Shown here piece after piece: positions 23,364 to 32,736 of a DNA stretch of 51,279 nt. The stretch is from assembly GCA_019240755.1 (NCBI GenBank), contig JAFAXS010000113.1:1-51279 (forward strand), written 5' to 3'. Source of the DNA: Vulcanimicrobiota bacterium (GTDB lineage Bacteria > Vulcanimicrobiota > Vulcanimicrobiia > Vulcanimicrobiales > Vulcanimicrobiaceae). The notes below the pieces were generated by a model. It was not told the DNA's origin, did not search any database, and worked only from the letters and a program-made list of their open reading frames with translations. Both the position numbers and the translations under genes were made by a program. The stretch's first letter is position 1; every line of letters begins with the position of its first letter.

Positions 23364-24418
23364 CGTAGTGCGCGGGCGAGCGCATCGGCGTCGGCCGGCG
23401 CCGTGCAGACCGCGCCCAGCGTAGCGCCTTCGCGCTGCGCTTCTCCCTCGGCAGCCACTATGACCGGACAGCCGACGGAAAATGAGTCGTAAAGTTTGGT
23501 GGGCACGCTCTCTTGAATGCCTTTGCGCAACGGGATGATCGAAACGTCGGCGTTGGCGATCCGCTCCAGCGCCTCGTCGCGGGGCATGCTGCCCTGGAGC
23601 GCGAGATTGTGCACCTTTTCTTTGCGCACTCGTCCCTCGAGATGAGGCCTTTGTGCGCCGTCTCCGACGATTTCAATAGTAATGTTGTCTCCTGCCACTC
23701 GAGCTGCCGCATCCGCCAGGAGATCGACGTCGGTCGCAACGCCGAGATTGCCGGCGTAGATCGCCGTGAACGGCTTTGGGCGACCATTCGCCGAGCGCGC
23801 GACGGAAGTCGGTGCCGCCGCATTACGCGCCAAAAAAAGCCGCGATCGAGCGACGCCGCGGCGACCGATTTGTTCGATCGCGGTAGGAGTTACCGCAACG
23901 ACAAGATCGGCACGGCGGTAGAGCGCACACACGAACGACTCCACGGCGCGGGCTAGAAGGCTTTCTCGGCGCCAGGCGCCCATGGCGATGGCGATATCCG
24001 GAAAGACGTCGCGCACGTCGACGATCAGTCGCGCCCCGTGCCGCCACGCGGCAACGAGCGCCGGAATCGCCGTAGTGAGGGGCGGTGAGCTCACGATCAC
24101 GAGATCGTAGCGCGCTCGCGCCAGCAGCGCGTACAGCGAGGCGGAGAGGGCCGCACTCGCCCAATGGATCAATCGCTCGCCGCGCATGCCCGGAAGCAAC
24201 AACGAAAAAACTCGAACTATCCGTGTGGTTCCGGATCGCTCGACCCGCACAGGCGGCCGCCCCACCTCAAAGAAGCGGCCGCGCGGAAACGAAGGAAAGT
24301 TCGTCAAGACCGTAACGTCGTGGCCCGCGCGAGTCAACGCGTCGACGAATGAGGCGATCCTCGCCGAAGCGGCACCCGGTTCGGGGGGATAAAAGTGCGA
24401 TACGAAAAGCGCCTTCAC
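23237..24418 (-). CDS. GT4-family glycosyltransferase (WbuB-like)
   Basis: I chose the GTG at 24418, which overlaps the upstream TGA by 4 bases and opens V-K-A-L-F-V-S-H-F-Y-P-P-E-P-G-A, the WbuB-type N-terminus; upstream sequence in this frame is antisense-like. The 393 residues include D-V-R-D-V-F-P-D, A-I-Y-A-G-N-L-G, V-G-D-G-A-Q and P-T-K-L-Y-D-S-F-S-V-G-C-P. It should be a cytosolic or membrane-associated GT-B transferase adding a sugar to the lipid-linked repeat unit. It is the last gene of the minus exopolysaccharide operon and overlaps the polymerase gene end by 127 bases. Confidence 0.9.
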   Translation of the reverse strand: MKALFVSHFYPPEPGAASARIASFVDALTRAGHDVTVLTNFPSFPRGRFFEVGRPPVRVERSGTTRIVRVFSLLLPGMRGERLIHWASAALSASLYALLARARYDLVIVSSPPLTTAIPALVAAWRHGARLIVDVRDVFPDIAIAMGAWRRESLLARAVESFVCALYRRADLVVAVTPTAIEQIGRRGVARSRLFLARNAAAPTSVARSANGRPKPFTAIYAGNLGVATDVDLLADAAARVAGDNITIEIVGDGAQRPHLEGRVRKEKVHNLALQGSMPRDEALERIANADVSIIPLRKGIQESVPTKLYDSFSVGCPVIVAAEGEAQREGATLGAVCTAPADADALARALRQLAQLDRVALRAIGEAGKAKLAERADRAGVMDELVARIAAC

Positions 24419-25386
24419 GTATGCGCACCCCCCGCAATAGTATCTCGGCCGAGCGCCCGTTCGGGGATGCTGCGCAGTGCCGCGAGCAGAACTCGAATGC
24501 GGCAAGTGGGGCGCTCGATATAGTCGGCCCACCGCGCAGCAGCCTCTTCGAAACACGATTGGTCAAACATCCGAGCGAGCACGCGCATTTGCGCGATGTG
24601 GAATTGGTGGTACTTCAAGGTCGCGACATGCCGCTGATCCCCGCCGCTGTGCAACAGGCTATAGCACGTCCACCATCCTGTGTCGAATCGGGGAAGCCAT
24701 TTACGCAGCGTGTCGACGCAGTTCGATATGATACGTTCGAGGCGGTGATCCTCGCTGCGCCTCCAGAGTTCCCACACTCCCCACAGCGCAAAAATGCAGC
24801 CGTTGAGAATGTGGGGAGCGTGCTGGTTCGCAACCTCCTCGAAGAAAAGGTCGGGGCCGCTACGCCACGCAACTCCTCCACTGCCGCAATGGATGAAGAA
24901 CGGGCGAACGGCCCGCAAGGCGGCGTCGCCGTAGTTGTTCGCCGGCTCTAATGCGTGTGCGCGGAGTAATACCGAAATGGCCTCGCCTTGCGCCATGGCC
25001 GAAATCCAGCCGGCCTCCGCTCCGTACTTGGACCATGGAAACGGGAAGCGATAACGACCGAGGTGATCTTGATGGTCGCGCAGCCATTTCGCTTGTGCGA
25101 GAAAATCGCTCTTTGCCTCCGATTCGGCCGTGGCGTGCCACCGATTGAAGCGGTGCAAAGCAAACTGTGCAATGCGTATCGGATGATACAGTCGCGATCC
25201 GTAGAGGAGCACGCCATCCGCATCGCGCGCCGCACCAATAAAGTCTTCTCCGTAGACGCCGTTCCCGGGGAACCAATCCAGAAAGTACGGACCTTTACCT
25301 GGCGTCCCGACGGCCGGTAACGAGTAGGGCCGCCGATGCGACCATGAAACCGGAAAACCTAACGCGACCCGGCGAAGGGCGATCAT
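24415..25386 (-). CDS. D-glucuronyl C5-epimerase family protein
   Basis: The ATG at 25386 overlaps the dehydrogenase stop in an ATGA. The 323-residue protein matches the C-terminal catalytic domain of glucuronyl C5-epimerases: W-I-S-A-M-A-Q-G-E-A-I-S-V-L-L-R-A, H-I-L-N-G-C-I-F-A-L-W-G-V-W-E-L, D-T-G-W-W-T-C-Y-S-L, and Y-H-Q-F-H-I-A-Q. Eukaryotic homologues convert glucuronate to iduronate in heparan chains, and bacterial homologues occur in exopolysaccharide clusters. There is no signal peptide, so it would act in the cytosol, perhaps on lipid-linked oligosaccharide. Its position after a UDP-sugar dehydrogenase fits a uronate substrate. Confidence 0.85.
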   Translation of the reverse strand: MIALRRVALGFPVSWSHRRPYSLPAVGTPGKGPYFLDWFPGNGVYGEDFIGAARDADGVLLYGSRLYHPIRIAQFALHRFNRWHATAESEAKSDFLAQAKWLRDHQDHLGRYRFPFPWSKYGAEAGWISAMAQGEAISVLLRAHALEPANNYGDAALRAVRPFFIHCGSGGVAWRSGPDLFFEEVANQHAPHILNGCIFALWGVWELWRRSEDHRLERIISNCVDTLRKWLPRFDTGWWTCYSLLHSGGDQRHVATLKYHQFHIAQMRVLARMFDQSCFEEAAARWADYIERPTCRIRVLLAALRSIPERALGRDTIAGGAHT

Positions 25387-26660
25387 GCGACCGCGTCGAG
25401 CAGGCGTTTCGGCGCCGGCCGCCCGAGCGTGTAGCATTCGAAGCCTGCGCGCTTCCACTGGTCGGCGTCAAAGAAATTTCGCGTGTCCATCAAACGCGGG
25501 TGGCGCATTAGTGCGGCAACCTCGCCGGGGTCAATTTCGGCAAAGACCGTGTGCGGTGTAAGCAGTACCAGGGCGTCGGCGCCGGACACCGCATCGCGCA
25601 GCGAACCGCACAGCGGCCGGTGAAACCGTTCTACGAGGGGGTCGTAGATCGCGGTTCGGTAACCGCGCTCGCGTAACAACGTGTCGATGCGCGATGAGGG
25701 ACTCTCGCGCGCGTCCTCCACGTCGGCTTTATATGCGGCGCCGAGCAGGGCGATCGTGCTGCCCGTCGCTGGTTGCACCAGTTCGGTAATTCGGCGCGCA
25801 ATACGATAGGGCATACGATCGTTCACCCGTCGCGCGGCCTGAATCAGTTCCGTGACGATGGGATTGGCATCGGATAAGAAGTGTGGGTCCACGGGGATGC
25901 AGTGTCCGCCTACGCCCGGGCCGGGCTGCAGAATATTCACGCGGGGATGCTTGTTGGCAAGCGCAATCGTCGCCCAGACGTCGACCCCCAGCTCTTCGGC
26001 GAAGATTGCGAGTTCGTTGGCAAAGGCGATGTTGACGTCCCGGAACGTGTTCTCGACGATCTTGACGAATTCGGCCACGCACAACGACGTTCGCGCGATC
26101 TCTCCATTGCAGAAGGACGCGTAGAGGCGGCTAACCATCTCCGCATCCTGCGGCGTGCGACCACCCACGACGCGCGCGTTCTCTCGAAGTTCGCGCATGA
26201 TAGCGCCAGGAATGACGCGCTCGGGGCAATGCGCGATTCGAAACTCATCGATGGCTTTACCCTGCGCCGCCAACGCGTCCCCAAAGATGCGCTCGGTTGC
26301 CCCGGGCGGCACCGTCGATTCTAGGACGATCATCGAGCCCGGCTGCGCGACGCCGGCGACCGCGGCGGCGGCGGCTTCGACGTAGCGCAGGTCCGGTTTA
26401 CCCTCGACGGTCGGTGTCGGAAGACAAAGGATATACGCGTCCGTCGCGCCGATGCGTTCGACGACCGTTAGTCCCCTCGAATCGAGCGCGTCATGCACCG
26501 CCTGTCGCACCGCCGCTTCGCGGGTCGCGACTTCTTTGTTTTGCAGTTGACGGCGCAGCTGCGCGTTCACGTCGTACCCGTAGACGCGATGCCCACGCTG
26601 GGCGAGCAGCGCGGCGGTCGGGAGTCCGATATAGCCTAGACCGACGACGGTAACGTTCAT
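25383..26660 (-). CDS. wecC: UDP-N-acetyl-hexosamine 6-dehydrogenase (WecC/WbpA type)
   Basis: The 425-residue protein is a UDP-sugar dehydrogenase: NAD loop V-V-G-L-G-Y-I-G-L-P (5-14), T-V-P-P-G-A-T (116-122), Lys200 and Asn204 in E-F-V-K-I-V-E-N, and catalytic Cys254 in G-V-G-G-H-C-I-P-V-D-P. The H-C-P-E-R-V-I-P-G segment (144-152) is typical of the WecC/WbpA branch, which oxidises UDP-ManNAc or UDP-GlcNAc to the uronic acid, rather than of UDP-glucose dehydrogenases. With the aminotransferase, dehydrogenase and acetyltransferase at 33.7-36.6 kb it would provide the first step to a diacetamido-uronate. Which epimer is used cannot be read from sequence. Confidence 0.9.
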   Translation of the reverse strand: MNVTVVGLGYIGLPTAALLAQRGHRVYGYDVNAQLRRQLQNKEVATREAAVRQAVHDALDSRGLTVVERIGATDAYILCLPTPTVEGKPDLRYVEAAAAAVAGVAQPGSMIVLESTVPPGATERIFGDALAAQGKAIDEFRIAHCPERVIPGAIMRELRENARVVGGRTPQDAEMVSRLYASFCNGEIARTSLCVAEFVKIVENTFRDVNIAFANELAIFAEELGVDVWATIALANKHPRVNILQPGPGVGGHCIPVDPHFLSDANPIVTELIQAARRVNDRMPYRIARRITELVQPATGSTIALLGAAYKADVEDARESPSSRIDTLLRERGYRTAIYDPLVERFHRPLCGSLRDAVSGADALVLLTPHTVFAEIDPGEVAALMRHPRLMDTRNFFDADQWKRAGFECYTLGRPAPKRLLDAVA

Positions 26661-26661
26661 T

Positions 26662-27867
26662 TTACCCCTTACAGATGAGGCTCGCGAGTTTGTTCATTTG
26701 GTTACGAACGTCGTGTCCTGCAACGACTCGCTCGCGGGCAAGTTCGGCGCGCGTTCGCGCCCCGCGCGGATGGTAGTAGCAATCACGCAGCGCTCGAGCC
26801 AGCAAATTCCAGTCTCCAGGTGGAACCACTCGCGCGCAACCGTTGTCGACGAGCTCTCCGATGCTGCCCGATTTAGTCGCTACGACGGGCACGCCGAAGG
26901 CCATCGCCTCGAGTAAGGCGGATGGAATGCCCTCCATCATGCGTTCGCCGGCGTCTCGGCTAGGAAGCACAACCGCGGCGAACCGCCCTTCGCTATACCA
27001 CTGCAGGAGCCGTTGCTGTGCCACAAAGCCTGCGAACTCGACCGTTTGAGACAGGCCCAGCTCCGCGCAGAGCGCTTCGAGCCTTTTACGCAGCGGTCCG
27101 GTGCCGCAAAGCGTGCAATGCACCGGGATGCGCCACCAACGCAACTGCGCGAGTGCCGCGAATAGCACGTCGTGTCCCTTAACGGCGACCAATGCGGCCG
27201 GACAAACGATGTTGAAGGCGCCGTTGCCGTTCGGTAGCGCAGCCGGCACCTTAGGGAGTATCGTGCCTAACCCGATCTGAATGATGCGCCCGTTGAGCGA
27301 CGGCATACGGGCCGCAAGGTCGGTCGAGCCGCGAGCCGAGATAGTCCGCACGAACGCGACGCTGCGTTCCTTAATGTCGAAAGCGTTGCGCTCGTAAATG
27401 TCCCAGCGATGCGCCGTTACGCTCCACTTTGCGTTACTGAGACCGGCCGCCAGCATTGCCACGGTTGCCGGGGTCGAGATCCAATAGGCATGAATGTGGC
27501 TCACTCGATTCTTTTCCGCCCAATCCGCAAGCGCGAGCGCCTTTATGGCGACGGCAAAGTTCTTGAGGCGGCCCGGATCGCGCGATTTTGTCAGTCGCCG
27601 CAGCGCGTGCAAAGCGCTCTTGGGATGACGCACGACGGCGCTGATCGCGCCAACGAGCAGCCTCGGGCCGATCAGGGGCCACGCCAAAACTTGCACTCCG
27701 AAGGGAACCGGGTGCGCGGCGGAAGTGCGGGGCGGGTGAACCGGCAGGATGGTGAGACGGTCGAAATATCGCCGCAGTTCCGCCAATTCTGCGCTCAGGT
27801 AGCTCTCTTGCGTACCAAACGGGTATCGCGATGTAACGAGGACGAGGTGATCGATGCGATCGGTCAT
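26662..27867 (-). CDS. GT4-family glycosyltransferase
   Basis: This 401-residue GT-B enzyme opens with L-V-L-V-T-S-R-Y-P-F-G-T-Q-E-S-Y and has the GT4 donor domain: A-A-L-V-A-V-K-G-H-D-V-L, L-C-G-T-G-P-L-R-K-R-L, and the EX7E-like E-G-I-P-S-A-L-L-E-A-M-A-F-G-V-P-V. A segment H-A-Y-W-I-S-T-P-A-T recalls colanic acid-type transferases. Substrates are unknown. It overlaps the upstream gene by 4 bases and precedes the dehydrogenase by one, so it is tightly co-transcribed. Confidence 0.9.
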   Translation of the reverse strand: MTDRIDHLVLVTSRYPFGTQESYLSAELAELRRYFDRLTILPVHPPRTSAAHPVPFGVQVLAWPLIGPRLLVGAISAVVRHPKSALHALRRLTKSRDPGRLKNFAVAIKALALADWAEKNRVSHIHAYWISTPATVAMLAAGLSNAKWSVTAHRWDIYERNAFDIKERSVAFVRTISARGSTDLAARMPSLNGRIIQIGLGTILPKVPAALPNGNGAFNIVCPAALVAVKGHDVLFAALAQLRWWRIPVHCTLCGTGPLRKRLEALCAELGLSQTVEFAGFVAQQRLLQWYSEGRFAAVVLPSRDAGERMMEGIPSALLEAMAFGVPVVATKSGSIGELVDNGCARVVPPGDWNLLARALRDCYYHPRGARTRAELARERVVAGHDVRNQMNKLASLICKG

Positions 27868-28979
27868 GCCGCTTTGCCGCAGGCTTGTAAGTATAACTGC
27901 TGATGGGCATCGATCATTTTCGCCATGTCATAGGTTGCGTCAACATGCTGCTTCGCTCGCGCGGCAACGTTGGCTCGAATCTTCGGACGCGCGATCGCCC
28001 GCTCGATGGCGGCAGCGACCTCATCCGGCGCGAAGCCGGCAGTTATAAAACCCAAGCGCCCGTTGTCGAACATGTTGCGTGCTCCGATCCAGGGCGTTGT
28101 GACGATCGGCACGCCCGCAATCATCGCCTCGAGCAGCGCGAGTGGCATACCTTCGAACCAGGATGTCATCAACACTAGGTCCGCACCGTTGATAAGGGCG
28201 GCAAGGTCGCTGCGATATCCGAGAAACCTGACGCGATGCCCGATCGCAAGAGCGTGCGATAACCCGCGCAGCACCTCCTCATCCTTACCTGACCCCGCGA
28301 ACAGCAGCAACGCCCGATCGCGTAGGGTCGCCGGCAACGCCGCGAAGGCGCGCAACGCCAGGATGTGGTTCTTTTGGTACTCCATGCGGCCGATCACCAT
28401 GATGGCGAAGTCGTCGCGCTCGAGGCTGAGGACGTCACGGGCCGCTTGACAATCGTTGCGTTGCTCGCAGGGCCGAACGGCATTGGGGATGATTACCAGC
28501 TTGTGCGCGGGTAGATTCTCCCTGCGCACGATCGCATCGCCCTGTTCGGCAAAAAACGTCACGACGCGCGACGTGCCCCGGTGCAGGAGCCAGTCCGAAA
28601 CGCGTTCGAGGGGCGTGCGACGAAAATCGCAAGGGTTGTGTTCGGTATGGATAATCGTTCGCGCTCCCGCGACCATTGCCGCGAAGCGACCCCAGTACTT
28701 GCCTACGTGCGTATGCGTGTGAACCACATCCGGCTTGCAAGAACGAATCTCGCGAACGAGCCGATAAAAGAAGAGACGGTCGTGACGATGCTTCCGTCGG
28801 GCGCTGTGGATCGGAAACGGAAGCGCGGCGCGCGTTTCTTCCGGCGTCTCATAGATCGTGAGCAACGCGACGTTGATTTGCGGCGAAGCCAGGTTTTTGA
28901 GGAGTTCGACGACGAGCCGCTCGGCACCGTATCCGCTGACCGACGGAACGATGTGCAGGACGGTGATCTTATCGTTCAT
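27864..28979 (-). CDS. GT4-family glycosyltransferase
   Basis: The 371-residue enzyme begins I-T-V-L-H-I-V-P-S-V-S-G-Y-G-A-E-R. It carries V-V-H-T-H-T-H-V-G-K-Y, V-I-G-R-M-E-Y-Q-K-N-H, and S-W-F-E-G-M-P-L-A-L-L-E-A-M-I-A-G-V-P, all typical of GT4 retaining transferases. It is a second sugar-adding step on the lipid-linked intermediate begun by the phosphoglycosyltransferase upstream. Both neighbours overlap it by 4 bases. Donor specificity cannot be assigned. Confidence 0.9.
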   Translation of the reverse strand: MNDKITVLHIVPSVSGYGAERLVVELLKNLASPQINVALLTIYETPEETRAALPFPIHSARRKHRHDRLFFYRLVREIRSCKPDVVHTHTHVGKYWGRFAAMVAGARTIIHTEHNPCDFRRTPLERVSDWLLHRGTSRVVTFFAEQGDAIVRRENLPAHKLVIIPNAVRPCEQRNDCQAARDVLSLERDDFAIMVIGRMEYQKNHILALRAFAALPATLRDRALLLFAGSGKDEEVLRGLSHALAIGHRVRFLGYRSDLAALINGADLVLMTSWFEGMPLALLEAMIAGVPIVTTPWIGARNMFDNGRLGFITAGFAPDEVAAAIERAIARPKIRANVAARAKQHVDATYDMAKMIDAHQQLYLQACGKAA

Positions 28980-30412
28980 GCGGCCCGATGGAACAGAAAC
29001 TCGCAGAGCGTTTGAAACAGTACCGCGATGTCAAGGAACAGCGACCAGTTTTCGATGTATTGAAGATCGTAGTGCAGTTTTTCGCCGGCTGCGGAAGTCT
29101 CCAAGACGCGCTTCATGTGGACTTGCGACCAACCCGTGATTCCGGGTCGCACCAGGTGGCGCTCGTCGTAGCGCGGCAGCGAGGTCCGGAAGAGATCGAC
29201 GAAGATCGGCCGTTCCGGCCGGGGCCCCACGAGGGACATGTCGCCGCGCAGGACGTTAAAGAGTTGCGGTAATTCATCGAAACTGAAGCGCCGCAGAATA
29301 GCGCCGACGCGAGTCGTTCGTGCGTCGTTCTTGGAGGCCCAGCGTGCCTGTCCGTCCATTTCGGCGTCGTGACGCATCGAGCGAAATTTCAAGATTGAGA
29401 ACGGCAACCCACTGGCACCAATGCGCTGCTGTTTATAGAGAACGGGTCCTCCGGACTCGAGGTACACTGCCAGCGCGGCGAGCAACATTACCGGCGCGAA
29501 AATCAGTAAAGCGACTGAGGCCAGGGCGATGTCCATCATGCGCTTCACGAGTTGAACGCGCGGGGTACATGCTCGCAAGCGCGCCGGCACGATCAGGACT
29601 TGGCGCCCGTCGGTTCTTAGCGAAAGGTCGTACGCGTGCCGCGTCATTCGCGGTGCGAAGGAAAGGCGGATGTGTTGGCGAGCCGCGACCCCGAGAATGT
29701 GACAGAGGACGTGCGGCGGAATAATCTCGGTCAAGATGAGGGAGTCGCATCCCCAGGCGCGCGCGCGGTCGAACCACTCGACCGTCGCCAGGTCGGCATC
29801 CCGCATCAGGTCGATCCGTCCAAGGCTTTGCGCGAGCCCCTCAACGACGATCGCTTGCGTCTGCGAACCATCGCCGAGTTGAAGATTCTCCATGACCTCC
29901 GCGATGTGCGCGGCACTGCCGACGATACTGATGCGCCTGCGGCTGCGCAGCCATTGGCTCTGACGAATTCGATGCAAGATCGCCCTTGAAGATCCGACCA
30001 GCACTATGGAGTAGGCCAGCGCGTAGAGCAAGACGATGCGCGAGGTCGAGATGCCCGGGTAGATCGTAAAGAGTATTAGCTGCGGCACGGTCCCTATGAT
30101 CAGCGCCGCTACCGTATAGTAGAGCTCGTCTTTGATCGACAACGCGAAGGTTCGGCGGTACAGCCCCAGGCGGTCGAAGACGACCACCCACAGAGCGACG
30201 TAGAAAACGTCGGCGATCACGAGATGGCTTTCGATACGCGGCGAGTTCCAATGATGAAAACCGCTGAACGCGCCCAGGCACGAAGCGACGATGAAGAGCA
30301 GCACGTCGCTGATAAGCAGAACTAGCGTCCAGCTTACGGGATAGACGTTTGGAGCAGGGCGTAACGCCGGCGCTTTGAGGCGTACGGGCTGCTCGACGAT
30401 CTGCGTCGACAT
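28976..30412 (-). CDS. polyprenyl glycosylphosphotransferase (exopolysaccharide initiation)
   Basis: The 478-residue protein has four N-terminal TM helices, a degenerate Rossmann-like middle domain (about 150-270), and a C-terminal sugar transferase domain: [40 protein letters not shown], and [10 protein letters not shown]. This is the WbaP/WcaJ class, which moves a sugar 1-phosphate from a UDP-sugar to undecaprenyl phosphate and so starts repeat-unit assembly. It is the first gene of the six-gene minus operon. Confidence 0.95.
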   Translation of the reverse strand: MSTQIVEQPVRLKAPALRPAPNVYPVSWTLVLLISDVLLFIVASCLGAFSGFHHWNSPRIESHLVIADVFYVALWVVVFDRLGLYRRTFALSIKDELYYTVAALIIGTVPQLILFTIYPGISTSRIVLLYALAYSIVLVGSSRAILHRIRQSQWLRSRRRISIVGSAAHIAEVMENLQLGDGSQTQAIVVEGLAQSLGRIDLMRDADLATVEWFDRARAWGCDSLILTEIIPPHVLCHILGVAARQHIRLSFAPRMTRHAYDLSLRTDGRQVLIVPARLRACTPRVQLVKRMMDIALASVALLIFAPVMLLAALAVYLESGGPVLYKQQRIGASGLPFSILKFRSMRHDAEMDGQARWASKNDARTTRVGAILRRFSFDELPQLFNVLRGDMSLVGPRPERPIFVDLFRTSLPRYDERHLVRPGITGWSQVHMKRVLETSAAGEKLHYDLQYIENWSLFLDIAVLFQTLCEFLFHRAA

Positions 30413-30582
30413 CAGTCACTGTAATGATACGAGCGCGGCTGCGCTGTCCCGGAGAGCCGTTAGTCCCGGTTGGGATGACCGCGGTACGGCAGGAAACAAG
30501 TCCCTGCCTCGAAGGTCCCGCCCTCTGGGCATTGCTGTCCTTACGGTAAGAGCGGGCCGCAGCGTACGATGCTGCTAACAAT
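30413..30582. promoter_or_regulatory. divergent promoter region of the two exopolysaccharide operons
   Basis: This region separates the initiating transferase (minus) from the Wzc-like kinase (plus). It contains a 6-bp hairpin (GGCAGG 30488-30493 with CCTGCC 30503-30508) and a perfect 5-1-5 inverted repeat CTTACGGTAAG (30540-30550) 33 bases before the kinase start. TCCC recurs several times. No clear sigma-70 boxes were found, and the regulator is unknown. Confidence 0.45.
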
Positions 30583-32736
30583 ATGGGGCCAATCGAACCG
30601 TATACCGGCGGTGCGCCGTTAGCGCACACGCCATTAGCGTACAGTGACGCGCAGCAGGCCGAATCCGTGCCGTCCTACGATCTCACCGGGATCTTCCTGG
30701 CGGTGCGTAAACGGTGGCGCCTCTTTTTGGCGGTGTTTCTCGGAGTCGTCGGCCTCGTGGCGGTCGGGACGATCGCCGCTCCCAAGTCGTACACGACGAC
30801 CGTTCGCCTGTTGGTAGGGCGCCCGGGCAACGACGTTGCACCGAGCGGGAACGATACCGCATTGCCCGTGCTCAATGCGCTCGTCCTTCAAAGCGGCGCC
30901 CAGTCGGCCGAAACGCTCGCGACGCTGGCTCAGCAACGAGACATTGCGGCGGGCGTAACTCAGCAATTAAACTTACCGGACAGTCCCGAGGCGCTACTGA
31001 GCCACGTCAGCGTCAAACCCGTCGTTAACACGTCGTTGTTAAACCTGAGCGTCAAATGGCGGTCACCGGCCGAATCGGCCCAAATTGCCAACGCGTTCGC
31101 CACTTCTTTCGTGGACCAAGAGAGGGAGTTCGTCCGATCGCAAGCGGTGGCTGCGATCCGGTACCTTTCGCAAGAGTTGCCTCGTGCCGGCGCGGAGATG
31201 CGCGCTGCCGCGTCGCGTCTGGCGCAGTTCCAATCCAGCCATGGATATATCGACGCCGGTGCTCACGCGCAAAGCATCGTGGCGGCCGCCGATTCCATCG
31301 ATCAACGCATCGATCAACTTTCGGTCGATATTAAGGAAGCCTCCGCGCAATTGGCCAGCGTGAACTCGCAACTGTCGTCGATTTCGGCGACCATTGATAG
31401 TGCCAAGGACGTCGCTGCGAATCCCGTTACGACAGACCTGCGGACAAAGTTGGCCGCCGTGCAAACCGAGCTCGCCGCCGCCCAGCAGCGATACACTTCC
31501 CAGCATCCAACCGTGATCGCGCTGCAGCAGCAGCGGGACGCACTGATCAAACAACTTGCGTCGCAACCGGCCGCGGTCGTCAGTCAAACGACCGTAGCCC
31601 CAAACCCGCTCTATCAATCGCTGCAGCAACAGGCGGCATCCTTTCGCGGGCGGATTGAAGGAGATCAGGGCCAACTCGAGGCGTTGGAAGCACAGAAAAA
31701 AGCGTATCGTCCGGCCATTGCCGCCATGCCGTCGCAAGCCATCGCGTTCACGACGGTCCAAGAGGAGGCCAAGCGGGCCGCAAACGTTTACAACGCGTTA
31801 GAACAAAAATACAATGACGCGCTGGTCGCAAAGACGACTGCGATCAGCGATATCGTTGTCGTCCAATCGGCGAGCGCCGATTCCGCGGTTAAATCTCCGA
31901 GCCTGCGGGTCAATCTTGGAATCGCGCTGGTGATCGGCTTACTCTTGGGGCTCGCCGTCGTCGCCATCCTCGATCTGCTCGACCGCCGCGCATCGGACGC
32001 GGCTTTCACGCAGCGTCTGGGGCTGCCCGTCATAGCGCGTATCCCGGCATTCGATACGCCGAACGCGCGCCTGTTGCCGTGGCTGCAGTCCATGACGATG
32101 GAGGCCTTTTTCCACCTGTGCGTCACGCTGAAAGTACGCGCCAGCCGTCCCCCAAAGACGCTGGCGATTCTGAGTGCCCGCCGGGGCGAGGGCAAATCAA
32201 CCGTCGCGCTCAATCTGGCGAAGAGTTTCGCCTCGTTGCAAGCCGGCATTCTTCTGATCGATGCCGATCTGAGGAAACCTACTCTGCACGAAAAGGCCGG
32301 CTGCGGCAACGCGGTGACGATAAACGACGTCTTACGGGGCAGCGCCACTCTCGAGGACGCGGTACAGGCGCTCGCTCCGGGGCTGGATTTGCTGGCGGGC
32401 CAGAAGGACGAAAATCCCGTCGCGTTACTGCAATCGTCGTTTAAATCGCTGCTGGAACGCGCTGCGCAGAAATACAGCATGATAATCGTCGATGCGCCGG
32501 CACACGCGGTTTCCGATGCGCTGCTGATTGCGGCCGACACCGAGGCATCCCTGATCGTCGTAGGCGCGGATCGCGTGGCCGAGACGGAGACGCAGGCACT
32601 GCTGGCGCGCATCAACCTGATCGGTGCGGGTAACGGCGTTATTGGCCTGGTCGTCAATCGCGATCACCCCCCTGCCAACTACTACGACGACTATCTAACG
32701 CCGAAGGACCTGGCGTTGACGGCGGGCTCGGCGTGA
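30583..32736 (+). CDS. Wzc-like polysaccharide co-polymerase/tyrosine autokinase
   Basis: The 717-residue one-piece BY-kinase has a cytosolic N-terminus, TM1 (about 45-65), a long periplasmic Wzz/coiled-coil part (70-440), and TM2 (about 445-463). A kinase domain follows with Walker A S-A-R-R-G-E-G-K-S-T (near 530), Walker A' L-L-I-D-A-D-L-R-K-P (near 556) and Walker B I-I-V-D-A-P (near 633). The C-terminal tyrosine cluster N-Y-Y-D-D-Y is near 699. It should control chain length and export together with a Wza-like outer-membrane protein. The fused layout is that of diderm bacteria. It is the first gene of the plus operon. Confidence 0.95.
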   Translation: MGPIEPYTGGAPLAHTPLAYSDAQQAESVPSYDLTGIFLAVRKRWRLFLAVFLGVVGLVAVGTIAAPKSYTTTVRLLVGRPGNDVAPSGNDTALPVLNALVLQSGAQSAETLATLAQQRDIAAGVTQQLNLPDSPEALLSHVSVKPVVNTSLLNLSVKWRSPAESAQIANAFATSFVDQEREFVRSQAVAAIRYLSQELPRAGAEMRAAASRLAQFQSSHGYIDAGAHAQSIVAAADSIDQRIDQLSVDIKEASAQLASVNSQLSSISATIDSAKDVAANPVTTDLRTKLAAVQTELAAAQQRYTSQHPTVIALQQQRDALIKQLASQPAAVVSQTTVAPNPLYQSLQQQAASFRGRIEGDQGQLEALEAQKKAYRPAIAAMPSQAIAFTTVQEEAKRAANVYNALEQKYNDALVAKTTAISDIVVVQSASADSAVKSPSLRVNLGIALVIGLLLGLAVVAILDLLDRRASDAAFTQRLGLPVIARIPAFDTPNARLLPWLQSMTMEAFFHLCVTLKVRASRPPKTLAILSARRGEGKSTVALNLAKSFASLQAGILLIDADLRKPTLHEKAGCGNAVTINDVLRGSATLEDAVQALAPGLDLLAGQKDENPVALLQSSFKSLLERAAQKYSMIIVDAPAHAVSDALLIAADTEASLIVVGADRVAETETQALLARINLIGAGNGVIGLVVNRDHPPANYYDDYLTPKDLALTAGSA

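Noticed and set aside
24349-24951. 200-codon plus-strand ORF opposite the C5-epimerase and GT4 genes
   Set aside because: It shows no recognisable motif and the minus-strand genes are well supported by family motifs and 4-base overlaps.
30413-30582. c-di-GMP riboswitch in the exopolysaccharide divergent region
   Set aside because: The conserved core of the GEMM class was not found on either strand; only simple hairpins are visible.
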